From the NCBI GenBank assembly GCA_002309415.1, contig DBXC01000006.1:216002-280001 (forward strand): 64,000 nucleotides of DNA, given 5' to 3'. This document shows, piece after piece, positions 1 to 10,093 of this stretch (position 1 is its first letter; every line of letters begins with the position of its first letter). The stretch is from Dehalococcoidia bacterium UBA1222 (GTDB taxonomy: Bacteria > Chloroflexota > Dehalococcoidia > Dehalococcoidales > UBA1222). Made by a program: the position numbers and the translations under genes. The notes beneath the pieces were generated by a model. It was not told the origin of the DNA and did no database searches. It saw nothing but the letters and a program-made list of their open reading frames with translations.

Positions 1-95
1 CTGTTGCCGTATACGATGCCTTTGCATCCTGAATCGGCAAGAAGCTTCTTTATGAATTCGACTCGGTTCTTAAATTCTTCAGCATAATTTCTCAT
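1..95 (-). CDS. nadE: NAD+ synthetase, N-terminal fragment
   Basis: Only the first 31 codons lie in the window; the gene continues past position 1. The start ATG at 95 overlaps the carB stop by four bases (ATGA). The visible peptide begins [19 protein letters not shown] and ends in GIVYGN, the beginning of the GNSGGKDS-type PP-loop region of NadE, which makes NAD+ from nicotinate adenine dinucleotide with ATP and ammonia or glutamine. The family call rests on this short stretch only. Tight coupling to carAB suggests co-transcription. Confidence 0.75.
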   Translation of the reverse strand, partial: MRNYAEEFKNRVEFIKKLLADSGCKGIVYGN

Positions 96-3000
96 GATGC
101 ATCGCTCTCGTTGATAGTCGATATTTCAGGGATGATCTCTTCGAGAACATCTAACACGATTCTAACAGTATCCAGTGAGGTGAACATTGTAACACCATTC
201 TGGATTGCGCAGTGGCGGATAGCTACTCCGTCTTCATAATGAACGCCTGACAGGATAGCTCGGGTATTGATGATATAACTCACGAAACCGGCTTTGATGA
301 CGTCAAGAATCTCTTCGCTTCCTTCGCTGAGTTTTCCTCTGACTCTTGTACGGATGCCATGGTCTTTAAGGAAATTGGCGGTTCCAATTGTGGCTTCGAT
401 ATTGAAACCAAGCTTGTAGAAACGTCTGATAAGAGGCAGCGCTTCTTCTTTATCTTCGTCAGCGAGCGTTACGATGACAGTACCATAATCCTTCATATTC
501 ACGCCAGAAGCCTGAAGGGCTTTATACATTGCGCGGTTGAGCTTCTTATCATAGCCGATGGCTTCACCGGTGGATTTCATCTCAGGGGACAGATAAGCAT
601 CCATTCCGTCCAGTTTCTGGAATGAGAATGCAGGTGCTTTTACATACCAGCGATTGCTTTCGAAAGGACCCATATTTGTGATGCCCTGATCCTTCAATGA
701 ATGACCGAGCATGACTTTCGTCGCAATGGTGACCAGATTTCGGTTGATGGACTTTGAGATGAAAGGAACAGAGCGGGAAGCCCTGGGATTGACTTCAATC
801 ACGAATACATTTTCATCTTTATCCACGATGTACTGGATATTGAATAAGCCTCGGATTCCGATGCCAATCCCCAGTCTCCTGGTGTAATCGACGATAATAT
901 CTTTCACTTTCTGTGAGATAGAGAATGGAGGATATACGGAAGTACTGTCTCCGGAATGTACTCCGGTCCTCTCAACAAGTTCCATGATTCCTGGGATGAA
1001 GACGTCTTCTCCGTCACATACGGCATCGACTTCGACTTCCTTACCATTGACGTACTTATCGATGAGAACAGGCTTATCTTCGTCTACTTCCACAGCATTT
1101 TTAAGGTATTTTCTGAGCATTGTCTCATTGGCGACGATCTCCATGGCACGGCCACCCAGAACGAAGCTTGGACGTACCAGAACAGGATATCCGATGCGTT
1201 CAGCAGAGGAGACGCCATCTTCTATCTTGGTGACAGTCTCGCCCTTGGGATTGGGGATATCGAGACTTCTTAACATGTCATTGAACAGACCGCGGTCTTC
1301 AGCGATGTCGATAGCCTTGCAGTCGGTGCCGATGATCTTAACTCCGCGTTTATCTAATGATTCAGCCAGATTGACAGCAGTCTGTCCTCCCAGTGTGACG
1401 ATGACTCCTTCTGGGTTTTCCAGATGGATGATATTCATGACATCTTCACAGGTAAGAGGTTCGAAATACAGCTTATCGGCTGTGGTGTAATCAGTCGAGA
1501 CTGTTTCAGGGTTGTTATTGATAACGATGGCTTCGTATCCCATTTCCTTGATAGTTCGGATTGCGTGTACGGTGGAATAGTCGAATTCAACGCCTTGTCC
1601 AATCCTGATGGGACCTGAACCGAGCACAATGATCTTCTTCCTGTCAGATACTATTGATTCGTTCTCTTCTGCATAAGTGGAATAGAAATAGGGTACGTAT
1701 GAATCGAATTCAGATGCGCAGGTATCGATCATCTTATAGACAGGGTAGATATCTTCTTTCTGTCGGATCTTATATACGTCGTCTTCAGTATTCTTCCATA
1801 ATTCTGCAACGTACGAATCAGAGAATCCCATTCGTTTAGCTTCTTTAAGGAGCTCGATGGAACCTGGATTGGCTTCCATCTCTCGTTCGAAATCTACAAT
1901 CTTCTTGATTTTATCCAGGAAGAACATATCAATCTGGGTGATGTTGCAGATCCTTGAGTGGTCTACTCCCATCCACATGAGCTGTGAAATGGCATATAGT
2001 CTGTCATCCGTGCCGTTCTGGATGTAGGCAAGTAGATCTTCGACTGACATATGTTCTGAGTCGAATTTCGGCATATGTATATGATTCTTGTGTTCTTCAA
2101 GAGAACGGATAGCCTTTAATAGACTCTCTTCAAAGGTCCTGCCGACGCTCATGACTTCGCCGGTGGCTTTCATCTGAGTAGATAGTTTATTCTGGGCTGC
2201 CGGGAATTTGTCGAACGGGAATCTCGGCATCTTTGTCACAACATAATCAAGAGTCGGTTCGAAGCAGGCAGGGGTATTGGCTAATTGAATCTCGTCAAGA
2301 TTGAGACCGACTGCAATCTTAGCTGATACACGTGCGATAGGGTATCCAGAAGCTTTGGAAGCAAGAGCTGATGAGCGGGATACTCTGGGATTTACTTCGA
2401 TCACGTAATATTTGAATGAATTCGGATCCAGTGCGAACTGGATGTTGCATCCGCCTTTGACGTCCAGAGCTCTGATGATCTTCAGAGCGCTGTCGCGGAG
2501 CATGTGATATTCCTTATTGGTCAAAGTTTGGGATGGAGCAACTACGATCGAATCCCCTGTATGGATACCGACAGGATCGAGGTTTTCCATATTACAGACG
2601 GTTATAGCGGTATCATTGGCGTCGCGAATTACTTCATATTCGATCTCTTTGTAGCCCTTGATGCTCTTCTCGATGAGTACCTGATGGACAGGAGATAATG
2701 CAAGAGCATTCTTCATCATGAATTTTAGTTCTTCAGGATCGTTGGCAAAACCACCGCCAGTTCCGCCCAATGTAAAAGCAGGACGGAGAATCACGGGATA
2801 ACCGATATCATCAGCTGCCTTTAAGGCTTCTTCTATGCTGTATGTAATTTCAGAAGGAACGACCGGTTCACCGATTCGTTCGCAGAGTTCTTTGAATAGT
2901 TCACGGTCTTCTGCGCATTCGATACTCTTCGCATCTGTTCCAAGGAGTTCGATCTCGCATTCTTGTAAAACGCCTTTCTTAGCAAGTTGCATTGCAAGAT

Positions 3001-3289
3001 TAAGACCAGTTTGTCCGCCGATGCCCGGTATGATACCGTCTGGACGTTCGAGACGGCAGATGCGAGCAAGATACTGGAGGGTGAGAGGTTCCATATAGAC
3101 TTTGTCGGCGATCGTTGTATCAGTCATGATTGTGGCGGGATTAGAGTTAGCTAAGATGACTTCATAGCCTTCTTCTTTCAAAGCTAGACATGCCTGCGTA
3201 CCGGCATAGTCGAATTCAGCGGCCTGTCCGATGACGATTGGACCGGAACCGATGACGAGGATCTTCTTAAGGTCAGTACGTTTAGGCAT
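92..3289 (-). CDS. carB: Carbamoyl-phosphate synthase large subunit
   Basis: 1065 residues, full family length. It makes carbamoyl phosphate from bicarbonate, ATP and ammonia delivered by CarA, for pyrimidine and arginine synthesis. The two homologous halves are visible: N-terminal [20 protein letters not shown] and the second [16 protein letters not shown] near residue 555, each followed by an ATP-grasp domain ([32 protein letters not shown]). The last ~130 residues form the methylglyoxal-synthase-like allosteric domain. The start overlaps the carA stop by 8 bases and the stop overlaps nadE, so carA-carB-nadE is one operon. Confidence 0.97.
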   Translation of the reverse strand: MPKRTDLKKILVIGSGPIVIGQAAEFDYAGTQACLALKEEGYEVILANSNPATIMTDTTIADKVYMEPLTLQYLARICRLERPDGIIPGIGGQTGLNLAMQLAKKGVLQECEIELLGTDAKSIECAEDRELFKELCERIGEPVVPSEITYSIEEALKAADDIGYPVILRPAFTLGGTGGGFANDPEELKFMMKNALALSPVHQVLIEKSIKGYKEIEYEVIRDANDTAITVCNMENLDPVGIHTGDSIVVAPSQTLTNKEYHMLRDSALKIIRALDVKGGCNIQFALDPNSFKYYVIEVNPRVSRSSALASKASGYPIARVSAKIAVGLNLDEIQLANTPACFEPTLDYVVTKMPRFPFDKFPAAQNKLSTQMKATGEVMSVGRTFEESLLKAIRSLEEHKNHIHMPKFDSEHMSVEDLLAYIQNGTDDRLYAISQLMWMGVDHSRICNITQIDMFFLDKIKKIVDFEREMEANPGSIELLKEAKRMGFSDSYVAELWKNTEDDVYKIRQKEDIYPVYKMIDTCASEFDSYVPYFYSTYAEENESIVSDRKKIIVLGSGPIRIGQGVEFDYSTVHAIRTIKEMGYEAIVINNNPETVSTDYTTADKLYFEPLTCEDVMNIIHLENPEGVIVTLGGQTAVNLAESLDKRGVKIIGTDCKAIDIAEDRGLFNDMLRSLDIPNPKGETVTKIEDGVSSAERIGYPVLVRPSFVLGGRAMEIVANETMLRKYLKNAVEVDEDKPVLIDKYVNGKEVEVDAVCDGEDVFIPGIMELVERTGVHSGDSTSVYPPFSISQKVKDIIVDYTRRLGIGIGIRGLFNIQYIVDKDENVFVIEVNPRASRSVPFISKSINRNLVTIATKVMLGHSLKDQGITNMGPFESNRWYVKAPAFSFQKLDGMDAYLSPEMKSTGEAIGYDKKLNRAMYKALQASGVNMKDYGTVIVTLADEDKEEALPLIRRFYKLGFNIEATIGTANFLKDHGIRTRVRGKLSEGSEEILDVIKAGFVSYIINTRAILSGVHYEDGVAIRHCAIQNGVTMFTSLDTVRIVLDVLEEIIPEISTINESDAS

Positions 3290-4376
3290 TTTTTTTGAAC
3301 TCCTTCATGTTGTCGAGGAATTCTTCGAAGAGATAGCTCGAATCCTGGGGACCGGGCGCACTCTCTGGATGATACTGTACTGAGAAGACCAGATCTTCCT
3401 TGCAGCTCACGCCTTCCACGGTATCGTCTAACAGGTTTATATGGGTTATCTTGAGGCTGGTACCTTCTACACTCTTCTTATCGACAGCATAGCTGTGGTT
3501 CTGAGAAGTAATCTCGATATGACCAGTCTCAAGGTTCTTTACCGGATGGTTTCCGCCTCTGTGGCCGAATTTAAGTTTATAGGTATTTGCTCCGTAGGCA
3601 AGAGAAATGATCTGATGTCCTAGACAGATACCGAAGATAGGATATTTGCCTTTCAGTTCCTTGATAGTCGATATGAGTTTAGTTACGTCCTGAGGATCAC
3701 CTGGACCGTTGGAAAGGAAGATGCCGTCAGGTTTCATGAATTCGATTTCAGATGCGTCAATATCAAATGGAACGACAGTGACGTTGCATCCGTACTGATT
3801 CAGTTTACGGATGATATTAAGCTTGATGCCGCAGTCGATTGCGACGACATTGTACTGGTGATTAGAAGTACGTGAATACCAGCGTTTAGAGCAGCTGACT
3901 CGTGATACGGCATCGTGAGGAATAGGGGTCTTTTCGATGATTGAAAGAGCCTTATCCTTAGGAGTATCGATGGAAGTCATTATGACACGGCGTGAACCGA
4001 AGTCTCTGATACTGCGGGTCAGTTTTCTGGTATCGATACCTGATATTCCGGGGATGTCATTCTCTTCAAGATATTCGGAAAGAGTCTTGGTATAACGGAA
4101 ATTAGAAGGCATATCGTTGTAATCTGCTACGATCATGCCACCAAGCGAGGGTTTCTTAGTCTCGAAATCATCATCGTTGATGCCGTAATTGCCGATAAGA
4201 GGATAGGTCATGACGACCATCTGATCAGTGTAAGAAGGATCAGAGACGATCTCCTGATATCCGACCATCGAAGTATTGAAGACGATCTCGCAGACACGTT
4301 CGGTATCTGCTCCGAATCCGTATCCAAAGTATTCGGAACCATCTTCCAGGACAATCTTGCGGTCAAATCTCTTCAT
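3282..4376 (-). CDS. carA: Carbamoyl-phosphate synthase small (glutaminase) subunit
   Basis: 364 residues. It hydrolyses glutamine and channels ammonia to CarB. The N-terminal CarA domain ([25 protein letters not shown]) is followed by a class I glutamine amidotransferase domain from about residue 175. The catalytic Cys251 lies in GICLGHQ and the His336/Glu338 pair in [10 protein letters not shown]. First gene of the operon with carB and nadE. Its upstream region has a TAAAAT -10 flanked by an inverted repeat. Confidence 0.97.
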   Translation of the reverse strand: MKRFDRKIVLEDGSEYFGYGFGADTERVCEIVFNTSMVGYQEIVSDPSYTDQMVVMTYPLIGNYGINDDDFETKKPSLGGMIVADYNDMPSNFRYTKTLSEYLEENDIPGISGIDTRKLTRSIRDFGSRRVIMTSIDTPKDKALSIIEKTPIPHDAVSRVSCSKRWYSRTSNHQYNVVAIDCGIKLNIIRKLNQYGCNVTVVPFDIDASEIEFMKPDGIFLSNGPGDPQDVTKLISTIKELKGKYPIFGICLGHQIISLAYGANTYKLKFGHRGGNHPVKNLETGHIEITSQNHSYAVDKKSVEGTSLKITHINLLDDTVEGVSCKEDLVFSVQYHPESAPGPQDSSYLFEEFLDNMKEFKKNA

Positions 4377-4405
4377 AATGAGTTCTCGTCATTTGGGTTT
4401 TTGTT

Positions 4406-4434
4406 ATTTTAATCCAAATGAATACTCAAATAAA
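4406..4434 (-). promoter_or_regulatory. Candidate carAB promoter
   Basis: On the minus strand TTTATT (4429-4434) and TAAAAT (4406-4411) are separated by 17 bases, about 30 bases before the carA ATG. A 7-bp inverted repeat, CATTTGG at 4390-4396 and CCAAATG at 4414-4420, brackets the -10 box and could be an operator. The ribosome site of carA is weak. Inferred by eye only. Confidence 0.45.
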
Positions 4435-4442
4435 CAACCCAA

Positions 4443-4844
4443 TTACGGCAATTTATAAGCAGTTCCTGTGAAGAGAGCAATCTCTTTGCCGTTATCATCT
4501 GTGATCATGATTTGATATACGCCTGTTGTCTTTCCGTCACGCACGCATTTGCTTTTAGCAAATAGTTTTGATCCTTTACTTGTAGTAAGGTAATTGATGC
4601 TCACATTGATGGCGACAGACGGGCAGTGATTGTTGTTGCAGGCTACGGCAAAGGCAAAATCACCGAGAGTGAAGATTGCTCCTCCCATGACGCCTCCGAG
4701 ACCGTTCCTGTGGATGTCTCTGATCTCCATGCTCGCAATTACTTCTTCGTCATTGAAACTTTCAAGTACGATACCGGAGATCGCGGCATACTGATCTTTT
4801 GAAAAGAATTCGCGTGCTTCTTCCAGTGAAGTGAAATGTCCCAT
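4443..4844 (-). CDS. PaaI-like hotdog-fold thioesterase
   Basis: 133 residues from the second of two adjacent ATGs; AAGGAG sits six bases before it, while the first ATG (4847) is too close. Hotdog fold, PaaI/YdiI type: the motif HRNGLGGVMGGAIFTLGD with the acidic residue on the central helix matches acyl-CoA thioesterases of this family, and NVSINYL follows as expected. Substrate unknown, probably an acyl- or aryl-CoA. It lies 10 bases after the GNAT gene and is likely translated with it. Confidence 0.85.
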   Translation of the reverse strand: MGHFTSLEEAREFFSKDQYAAISGIVLESFNDEEVIASMEIRDIHRNGLGGVMGGAIFTLGDFAFAVACNNNHCPSVAINVSINYLTTSKGSKLFAKSKCVRDGKTTGVYQIMITDDNGKEIALFTGTAYKLP

Positions 4845-4854
4845 CATATGCTCC

Positions 4855-5289
4855 TTAACGTATGTCTTTTTCCATCCTGATACAGTCGAAGGTGCCGTAG
4901 TTCACGATCTTGTCATCGGTCTTGATGTACCCGAGTTTCTCGTAGAACTCGACTTTATTGTCTCTGCTTTCTATGACAGCGGTCTTATAACCCAGTTCCT
5001 TGGCCCACTTTTCTGTCTCTTCCATAACGAGTGAACCGAGACCGTGATGCCTGTATTCAGGGAGTACGACGACTCTGCCGATCATGACTTTGTTTTGATC
5101 GATCGGATAGAGGCGGGATGTGGCAACAGGGAATTCGTCATCCAGTACTACGATGTACTTTGTATTCGGTCCGTCGTGTTCATCGAACTCGGCACGCAAA
5201 GATATATGGTGTTTCTTTGCCATGGCCTGGATCCTGACATAATAGGCACCGGCCTGCTGATAAGTCTCTGTTGCTCTGATGATTTCCAT
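4855..5289 (-). CDS. GNAT-family N-acetyltransferase
   Basis: 144 residues. The acetyl-CoA binding signature is visible as VVVLPEYRHHGLGSLVME (R-x-x-G-x-G), followed by GYKTAVIESRDNKVEFYEKLGY, the typical beta5-alpha4 end of GNAT proteins. It transfers an acetyl group from acetyl-CoA to an unidentified amine. First gene of a pair with the downstream thioesterase, and divergent from the ACT-MBL gene. The upstream ribosome site is weak. Confidence 0.85.
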   Translation of the reverse strand: MEIIRATETYQQAGAYYVRIQAMAKKHHISLRAEFDEHDGPNTKYIVVLDDEFPVATSRLYPIDQNKVMIGRVVVLPEYRHHGLGSLVMEETEKWAKELGYKTAVIESRDNKVEFYEKLGYIKTDDKIVNYGTFDCIRMEKDIR

Positions 5290-5360
5290 GCTTTTCTATA
5301 TCCGTGAAATTTTGACGATTATATATACTGAATCTGCTAAAATTCAAGCAGGAACAAGAT

Positions 5361-6782
5361 ATGATCATCAAGAAGACTTATATCACGACGATGCCTGATA
5401 AGGCGGGAGCATTCCTCCTGGCCAGCCGTATCATTTCCGGCGAGAACGGCAATATCGTCCGTGTCAATTACAACAAATCCGTCGATATGCATACTCTCTT
5501 CATCGAAGTATCGGCCACTCCCGAACAGCATAAGATCATAGATGAGAAACTGTCTGAGTGCGGTTATCTAACGGCTACCAATGAACATATGAGATACCTC
5601 ATGATCGTTCTGACTCTTGATGATGTACCTGGTGCAGTTACTCCTGTCTTAGAGATTCTCAGTAACTATAACGTGAATATCTCTTATATCAATTCACAGG
5701 AGAACGGTACACCGCAGCAGTACTTCAAAATGGGTCTTCTTATCGAAGATCCTACTGAGATAAAACATCTCATCGAGGAAATCTCCAAGATCTGTGAGAT
5801 TAAAGTACAAGATTATGAGGGCTCTAATGAACAGCTGGATGTAACTATCTTCTACGTTACTTTTGCCAACCAGATGCGTGAGATCCTTAACCTCAGCCAG
5901 AGAAGGACAAACCGAGTCCTTATCGAAGCAAACAAGCTCATGCAGTTATTGGATGCCCAAAATAAATCTCCTTACACCACATTCGACTATATTAAAAAAT
6001 TTGCTAAATACGTTCGTGATAAAAAGGGTAAGAACTTCGATCCAATCATCGAAAAGATTGATCTTCCCAAAGACATCACGATGTACTGTATCGAACCACC
6101 GTGCGGAAGCGATACATATATCCTTGTTCATGAAAATGAGCTATTGTTCGTTGATACCGGATTCCAGTGTTATCTCAACGAGATGATCGATGTCTTCAAC
6201 AGTCTCTTCGATGATTTCGCTTCTATGAAAAAGATAGCTCTTCTGACACATGCCGATATCGATCACGTGGGATTACTTGAATTGATGGATACGACTTATC
6301 TGTCTAAGAATTGCTATGACAACTTTGTACTTCAGCATGAAGGTAATCCTGACTTCCGTGAACAGAATCCTCTTCATGCTCCGTATTGTTATCTGAGCAA
6401 GATCATATCATCTTATTCGGCCCCCAGCCTTGATACGCTAAGTGTCGTTGGGGAGAAGAACGATGATTCGTTGTTCACATATATCGGTTCAATAGAGTTT
6501 GCCGGTATGGAATTTAGTTTTCATGAAGGGCCAGGCGGTCATGTTAAAGGTGAAACAGTTATCGTATGTGAAGACCTGGGAATCGTATTTATAGGTGATA
6601 TATTCATCAACATCAAAGGTCAGTCAGCAGAACAGAGGGAATTTAACTCATTAGCTCCGTTCTTAATGACAGGCGTCGATTCTGATCCTGCTCTTTGTAA
6701 ACAGGCTAGAGAAGCCTTCCTCAAAAAATATGATAACTATCTTATTTGTCCGGGCCACGGACCTGTAATGAGGCTTTCTTAA
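5361..6782 (+). CDS. ACT-ACT-metallo-beta-lactamase fusion protein
   Basis: 473 residues with an unusual order. Residues ~1-75 and ~78-150 look like two ACT domains (TTMPDKAGAFLLAS and TLDDVPGAVTPVLEIL, the loop-helix of ligand-binding ACT folds). A helical linker (~160-225) leads to a metallo-beta-lactamase-fold hydrolase: THADIDHVG (His297, Asp299, Asp301, His302), GGHVKG (His394), GDIF (Asp413) and PGHGP (His466) form a full two-metal site. ACT domains normally bind amino acids, so the hydrolase may be amino-acid-regulated; the substrate is not known. Start has AGGA nine bases upstream. Stands alone, divergent from the GNAT gene. Confidence 0.8.
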   Translation: MIIKKTYITTMPDKAGAFLLASRIISGENGNIVRVNYNKSVDMHTLFIEVSATPEQHKIIDEKLSECGYLTATNEHMRYLMIVLTLDDVPGAVTPVLEILSNYNVNISYINSQENGTPQQYFKMGLLIEDPTEIKHLIEEISKICEIKVQDYEGSNEQLDVTIFYVTFANQMREILNLSQRRTNRVLIEANKLMQLLDAQNKSPYTTFDYIKKFAKYVRDKKGKNFDPIIEKIDLPKDITMYCIEPPCGSDTYILVHENELLFVDTGFQCYLNEMIDVFNSLFDDFASMKKIALLTHADIDHVGLLELMDTTYLSKNCYDNFVLQHEGNPDFREQNPLHAPYCYLSKIISSYSAPSLDTLSVVGEKNDDSLFTYIGSIEFAGMEFSFHEGPGGHVKGETVIVCEDLGIVFIGDIFINIKGQSAEQREFNSLAPFLMTGVDSDPALCKQAREAFLKKYDNYLICPGHGPVMRLS

Positions 6783-6803
6783 TCTCAATTATCCCCAATA
6801 GTA

Positions 6804-6832
6804 TTGACATCGATAGTCTGTGCCTATAGACT
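6804..6832 (+). promoter_or_regulatory. Candidate promoter of the envelope-protein genes
   Basis: TTGACA at 6804-6809 is followed after 17 bases by TAGACT (6827-6832), or after 15 by TATAGA. A 6-bp inverted repeat TAGTCT/AGACTA occupies the spacer and -10 region and could be an operator. About 85 AT-rich bases follow before the start of the first gene. Confidence 0.5.
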
Positions 6833-6914
6833 AGGAAAACTATTAGTATTTACATAAGAAATTAGAAAATTTAATCTAAAACTAATATTGTTCTACTTTA
6901 AGGTAGGAAAGCGT

Positions 6915-7436
6915 ATGAATAGGGGTATAAATACGCGAAAATTTGTTGTTTTAGTCTTAGAATCATTGGCAGTTATCACTGCTTGTGCTGTTCTTATTGT
7001 TATCAATTTCGATAAGATCACTTCATATTTCAACAAAGTTGATTCATCTACATCATCTGGTTTAGTACTCCAATTTGATCCTAATCAGACATCTCATAAG
7101 ACAGTAAGTATAGATAAACCGGTTGCGATACCGGGTTGGGAATACATTAATGTTTCCGAAGGATCATATTATGCAGATGTCGATCTGTTTAATCCTATTA
7201 GGAACACAGATAGTTACAATATGACATTTAGTATTTATCTCGTTTCATCGTCTGGTAATGAGCTTTTATATCAATCAAAACTTGTGTCTCCAGGAAATCA
7301 TATATATGGCATCAAATTAAGTACTGTTTTATCAAAAGGTGATTACGATGCCGTTATTCATATTCAGCCATATAGGATCTCAGATAATTCGCCGACTAAT
7401 AATTCTGATATCAACATCAAGATTCATGTCGTTTAA
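6915..7436 (+). CDS. Membrane-anchored extracytoplasmic protein, unknown
   Basis: 173 residues from the ATG at 6915, which has AAGGTAGG upstream; an earlier TTG at 6888 in frame lacks a ribosome site. Residues ~8-30 form one hydrophobic segment after RGINTRK, an N-terminal anchor or uncleaved signal. The rest is beta-rich and Ser/Asn-rich, looking like a small extracellular sandwich domain (GSYYADVDLFNP..., SYNMTFSIYL). No family was recognised. It is followed 13 bases later by a secreted protein and then a lipoprotein, so the three are probably an envelope set. Confidence 0.7.
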   Translation: MNRGINTRKFVVLVLESLAVITACAVLIVINFDKITSYFNKVDSSTSSGLVLQFDPNQTSHKTVSIDKPVAIPGWEYINVSEGSYYADVDLFNPIRNTDSYNMTFSIYLVSSSGNELLYQSKLVSPGNHIYGIKLSTVLSKGDYDAVIHIQPYRISDNSPTNNSDINIKIHVV

Positions 7437-7449
7437 AGGGGGGAACGAA

Positions 7450-7950
7450 ATGAAAAAGACTATTTCAATTGTTTTTGCTTTGTTGATGTTAACTATAGTC
7501 TGTATCCCAGTTTATGCAAATCAGACATTTACAACTACTGGAAGCAAGAACATTACTTTAGAGTACAGTGTTTCGCCTAGTTATATTGTTACTATACCAA
7601 GTACAGTTGATTTCTCTGACGGTTCTGCAAGTATTGTTATTGCAGTAGACAGCCTTTCAATAGGAGAAGGCCAGACATTAAGAGTCGCGATGTCTGGTAG
7701 CAATTATGCTAATAACAAGTGGAACCTTCAGGATACTGCTTCATCAACTAATCTTTTAAGCTATAGCGTAAAACTAAATGGTAATGATACTGATCTAACT
7801 AATACTCCGTCTATCAATGCGTTGAGCGTTAATATCGGTACAGATCCTGAGGATAGAACTAAGACATTTAATCTTGCTATTACAGGTGCAGATCCTATCC
7901 CCGGCACTTATCAGGATATCCTGACATTTTCATGTACTATCACACCTTAG
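7450..7950 (+). CDS. Secreted beta-sandwich protein, unknown
   Basis: 166 residues from the ATG at 7450, which has a GGGGGG run upstream. Residues 1-21 are a Sec signal peptide (MKKTISIVFALLM...VYA, cleavage after AxA-like VYA). The mature part is Thr/Ser-rich and beta-rich: ITLEYSVSPSYIVTIPSTVD, then a domain ending GTYQDILTFSCTITP. That last pattern is seen in many Firmicute surface proteins with WxL-like or camelysin-like sandwich domains, but no WxL motif is present. Function unknown; probably secreted or wall associated. Confidence 0.7.
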   Translation: MKKTISIVFALLMLTIVCIPVYANQTFTTTGSKNITLEYSVSPSYIVTIPSTVDFSDGSASIVIAVDSLSIGEGQTLRVAMSGSNYANNKWNLQDTASSTNLLSYSVKLNGNDTDLTNTPSINALSVNIGTDPEDRTKTFNLAITGADPIPGTYQDILTFSCTITP

Positions 7951-7959
7951 GTTTCATTC

Positions 7960-8895
7960 ATGAAAAAGTCGATATTATTATTATTTGCTTTAGTATTAGC
8001 ACTGTTTTCAGTAATCATGTCAGCATGCTCGGAAGTGACTACTAAAGTTGTCACGCTTACTCAACCGCCTGAAACTGTTACTGTCACGTTAAATTCATAC
8101 AGTACAGTTACGAATAATCATTATTCGGACATAACAAGTACAGTTGAAAGGACTGTTACAACTTCTCTTACTGAAGTCATGACGATTACAGTCACAGATG
8201 ATCGAGTGATTACAACAACCGTTTTAAAACCCACGACGATAATCACTACTACGACAATAACTGATTCACAGACTCAAACTTGGACAGATACTCAAATTAG
8301 CACTCGCTATTCGACCTATACACAGATTAATAATGTAACTTCAACCATAACAATTACAGAACAAGATTCTGACAATTCCAAACTCTTCTTCAGTGAATTC
8401 TATGAAGATAATGTCTTTGTAGGCTATTCGGTTAGGGCAGCAAATGAAAACATAACCGGCGCAGTCATTATTCCGGACACATATCAGAGTTTTCCTGTTG
8501 TGGCTATTGAAGATAGTGGATTTGAAGACTGTTTTCTCATTAATGAGGTTTATATCGGTAACAATGTAAAAACGATAGGAGATTCAGCATTTTATAATGA
8601 CGTGTTTATAGCTAATGTCCATTTTGGAAGCTCAGTCAAAGATATTGGTACACAAGCATTTGGAACATGCGGAGCTATTACTTCGTTGACCCTTCCTGTT
8701 TCGTTAAAGACAATAGGAAACTATGCATTTGCTCGAAATCATACTTTTACCTCTGTATTGATTCCCGAAAACGTCATATCCATCGGAGAAGGTGCTTTTG
8801 AAGAATGTTCAGCTCTTGTATCTGCAAACGTGCCATCTAGCCTTATTGTTCCATCTAGTGCATTCTCAAGCGGAGTGACAGTCACTACATATTGA
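7960..8895 (+). CDS. Thr-rich stalk lipoprotein with BspA-like leucine-rich repeats
   Basis: 311 residues. Signal peptide with lipobox MSAC (Cys23) implies a lipid anchor on the outer face of the membrane. Residues ~25-140 are an extended Thr/Val stalk (repeats such as TTTTITD), likely a spacer and possible O-glycosylation target. Residues ~145-300 carry leucine-rich repeats of the BspA/TpLRR type, e.g. VKTIGDSAFYND, VKDIGTQAFGTCG, LKTIGNYAFARN, VISIGEGAFEECS. Such repeats mediate adhesion or binding to host or matrix proteins. Starts nine bases after the previous stop. Confidence 0.85.
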   Translation: MKKSILLLFALVLALFSVIMSACSEVTTKVVTLTQPPETVTVTLNSYSTVTNNHYSDITSTVERTVTTSLTEVMTITVTDDRVITTTVLKPTTIITTTTITDSQTQTWTDTQISTRYSTYTQINNVTSTITITEQDSDNSKLFFSEFYEDNVFVGYSVRAANENITGAVIIPDTYQSFPVVAIEDSGFEDCFLINEVYIGNNVKTIGDSAFYNDVFIANVHFGSSVKDIGTQAFGTCGAITSLTLPVSLKTIGNYAFARNHTFTSVLIPENVISIGEGAFEECSALVSANVPSSLIVPSSAFSSGVTVTTY

Positions 8896-8932
8896 AAATG
8901 AATAATTAACGGCAGATTGCTACAATAATCTC

Positions 8933-10093
8933 ATGGCTAATTTGTTTGATTATCTGGATTGGCGTGGTGATTTGCCGCTGACTATCGTTCCTTTCAATGT
9001 AGTCGACAGTCTGATTCTTTCCCAATTTGCTTACATGCCTTATGAAGGTGTGGATTATTCTTTTACGGGCGATAAGACCTATCTGCTTAAAGATTTATCT
9101 AAGAAACTGCATGAAGCAAATCTTAACTATTATTCAAACAGTCCCATGGATGATGATAAGCATCTCCTTGAAATACTTCCTAAAATGAAACGATTTGCTG
9201 ATATGACCGTTACCGAATACGAGAACATCATCAGTACCACGGCCGGCATCCAGTTTTCAGCAGTCGTATTCCTTTCAGAAGATGGTTATATTAATCTTGT
9301 TTACCGTGGTACTGACGGCACCATAGTAGGATGGGAAGAAGATTTTAAGCTTTCATATTCGACCGCGATCCCGTCTCAGACTGAAGCACTCAGATATCTC
9401 AAAAAGATAGCAAAGAACTATAAAGGGAAAATACGTCTTATGGGACATTCCAAAGGCGGCAATCTCGCTATTTACGCAGCAGCCCATGCGCCTAAATACA
9501 TACAGAAGAGGATAGAGGTTATCTACTGCAACGAAGGCCCTGGTTTTTCACTCCAGGAGATGGCTTACCCGGGGCATAAAGAAATCAAAGATAAAGTAGA
9601 GTTTTATGTTCCAAGTTCCTCTGTCGTCGGTATGCTGCTCCTACACAATGTCAGATACAAAGTTATTAAGAGTTCCAGTTTTTCATTGGCGCAGCATGTT
9701 GCTTATTCATGGCAGGTGACGAAAGATGGTTATGCGCCAGCTAGACTTAGCAAGGTCAGCCAGCTCCTTCAGAAGACCCTGAACGATTGGTACAGGAACC
9801 TTAATGAAGACGACCTCAAGGTCTATGTATCTACTATTTTTAAGGTCATCTATTCATCTAAAGCTGAAACCTTACAGGATTTTACAAAGAAAGGCTTGAC
9901 CAAGATTATCGATATGATCAACGCCATGACTCATCTCGATAAAGAGACTAAAGCTGTTGTTATCCAGGTATTCAAGGATCTTTTTAAAGCTGGTATTAAT
10001 ACGATCAAAGAAGACAATTTCATTTATAAATTAGCTACTAAGAGCAAAAAGAATGGAAATAAAGTCCCGAAAGCATTACCTAGCCCTCGTTGA
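8933..10093 (+). CDS. Mbeg1-like (DUF2974) alpha/beta hydrolase
   Basis: 386 residues. The nucleophile elbow is MGHSKGGN (Ser173) within an alpha/beta hydrolase core, preceded by VYRGTDGT, the lipase class 3-like oxyanion region of DUF2974/Mbeg1-like proteins. No signal peptide. The C-terminal ~130 residues are helical and Lys-rich. Substrate unknown, perhaps a lipid or ester. No Shine-Dalgarno sequence is visible; TACAAT lies about 7 bases before the ATG, so the transcript may be nearly leaderless. The 3' end overlaps the next gene by 41 bases. Confidence 0.8.
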   Translation: MANLFDYLDWRGDLPLTIVPFNVVDSLILSQFAYMPYEGVDYSFTGDKTYLLKDLSKKLHEANLNYYSNSPMDDDKHLLEILPKMKRFADMTVTEYENIISTTAGIQFSAVVFLSEDGYINLVYRGTDGTIVGWEEDFKLSYSTAIPSQTEALRYLKKIAKNYKGKIRLMGHSKGGNLAIYAAAHAPKYIQKRIEVIYCNEGPGFSLQEMAYPGHKEIKDKVEFYVPSSSVVGMLLLHNVRYKVIKSSSFSLAQHVAYSWQVTKDGYAPARLSKVSQLLQKTLNDWYRNLNEDDLKVYVSTIFKVIYSSKAETLQDFTKKGLTKIIDMINAMTHLDKETKAVVIQVFKDLFKAGINTIKEDNFIYKLATKSKKNGNKVPKALPSPR

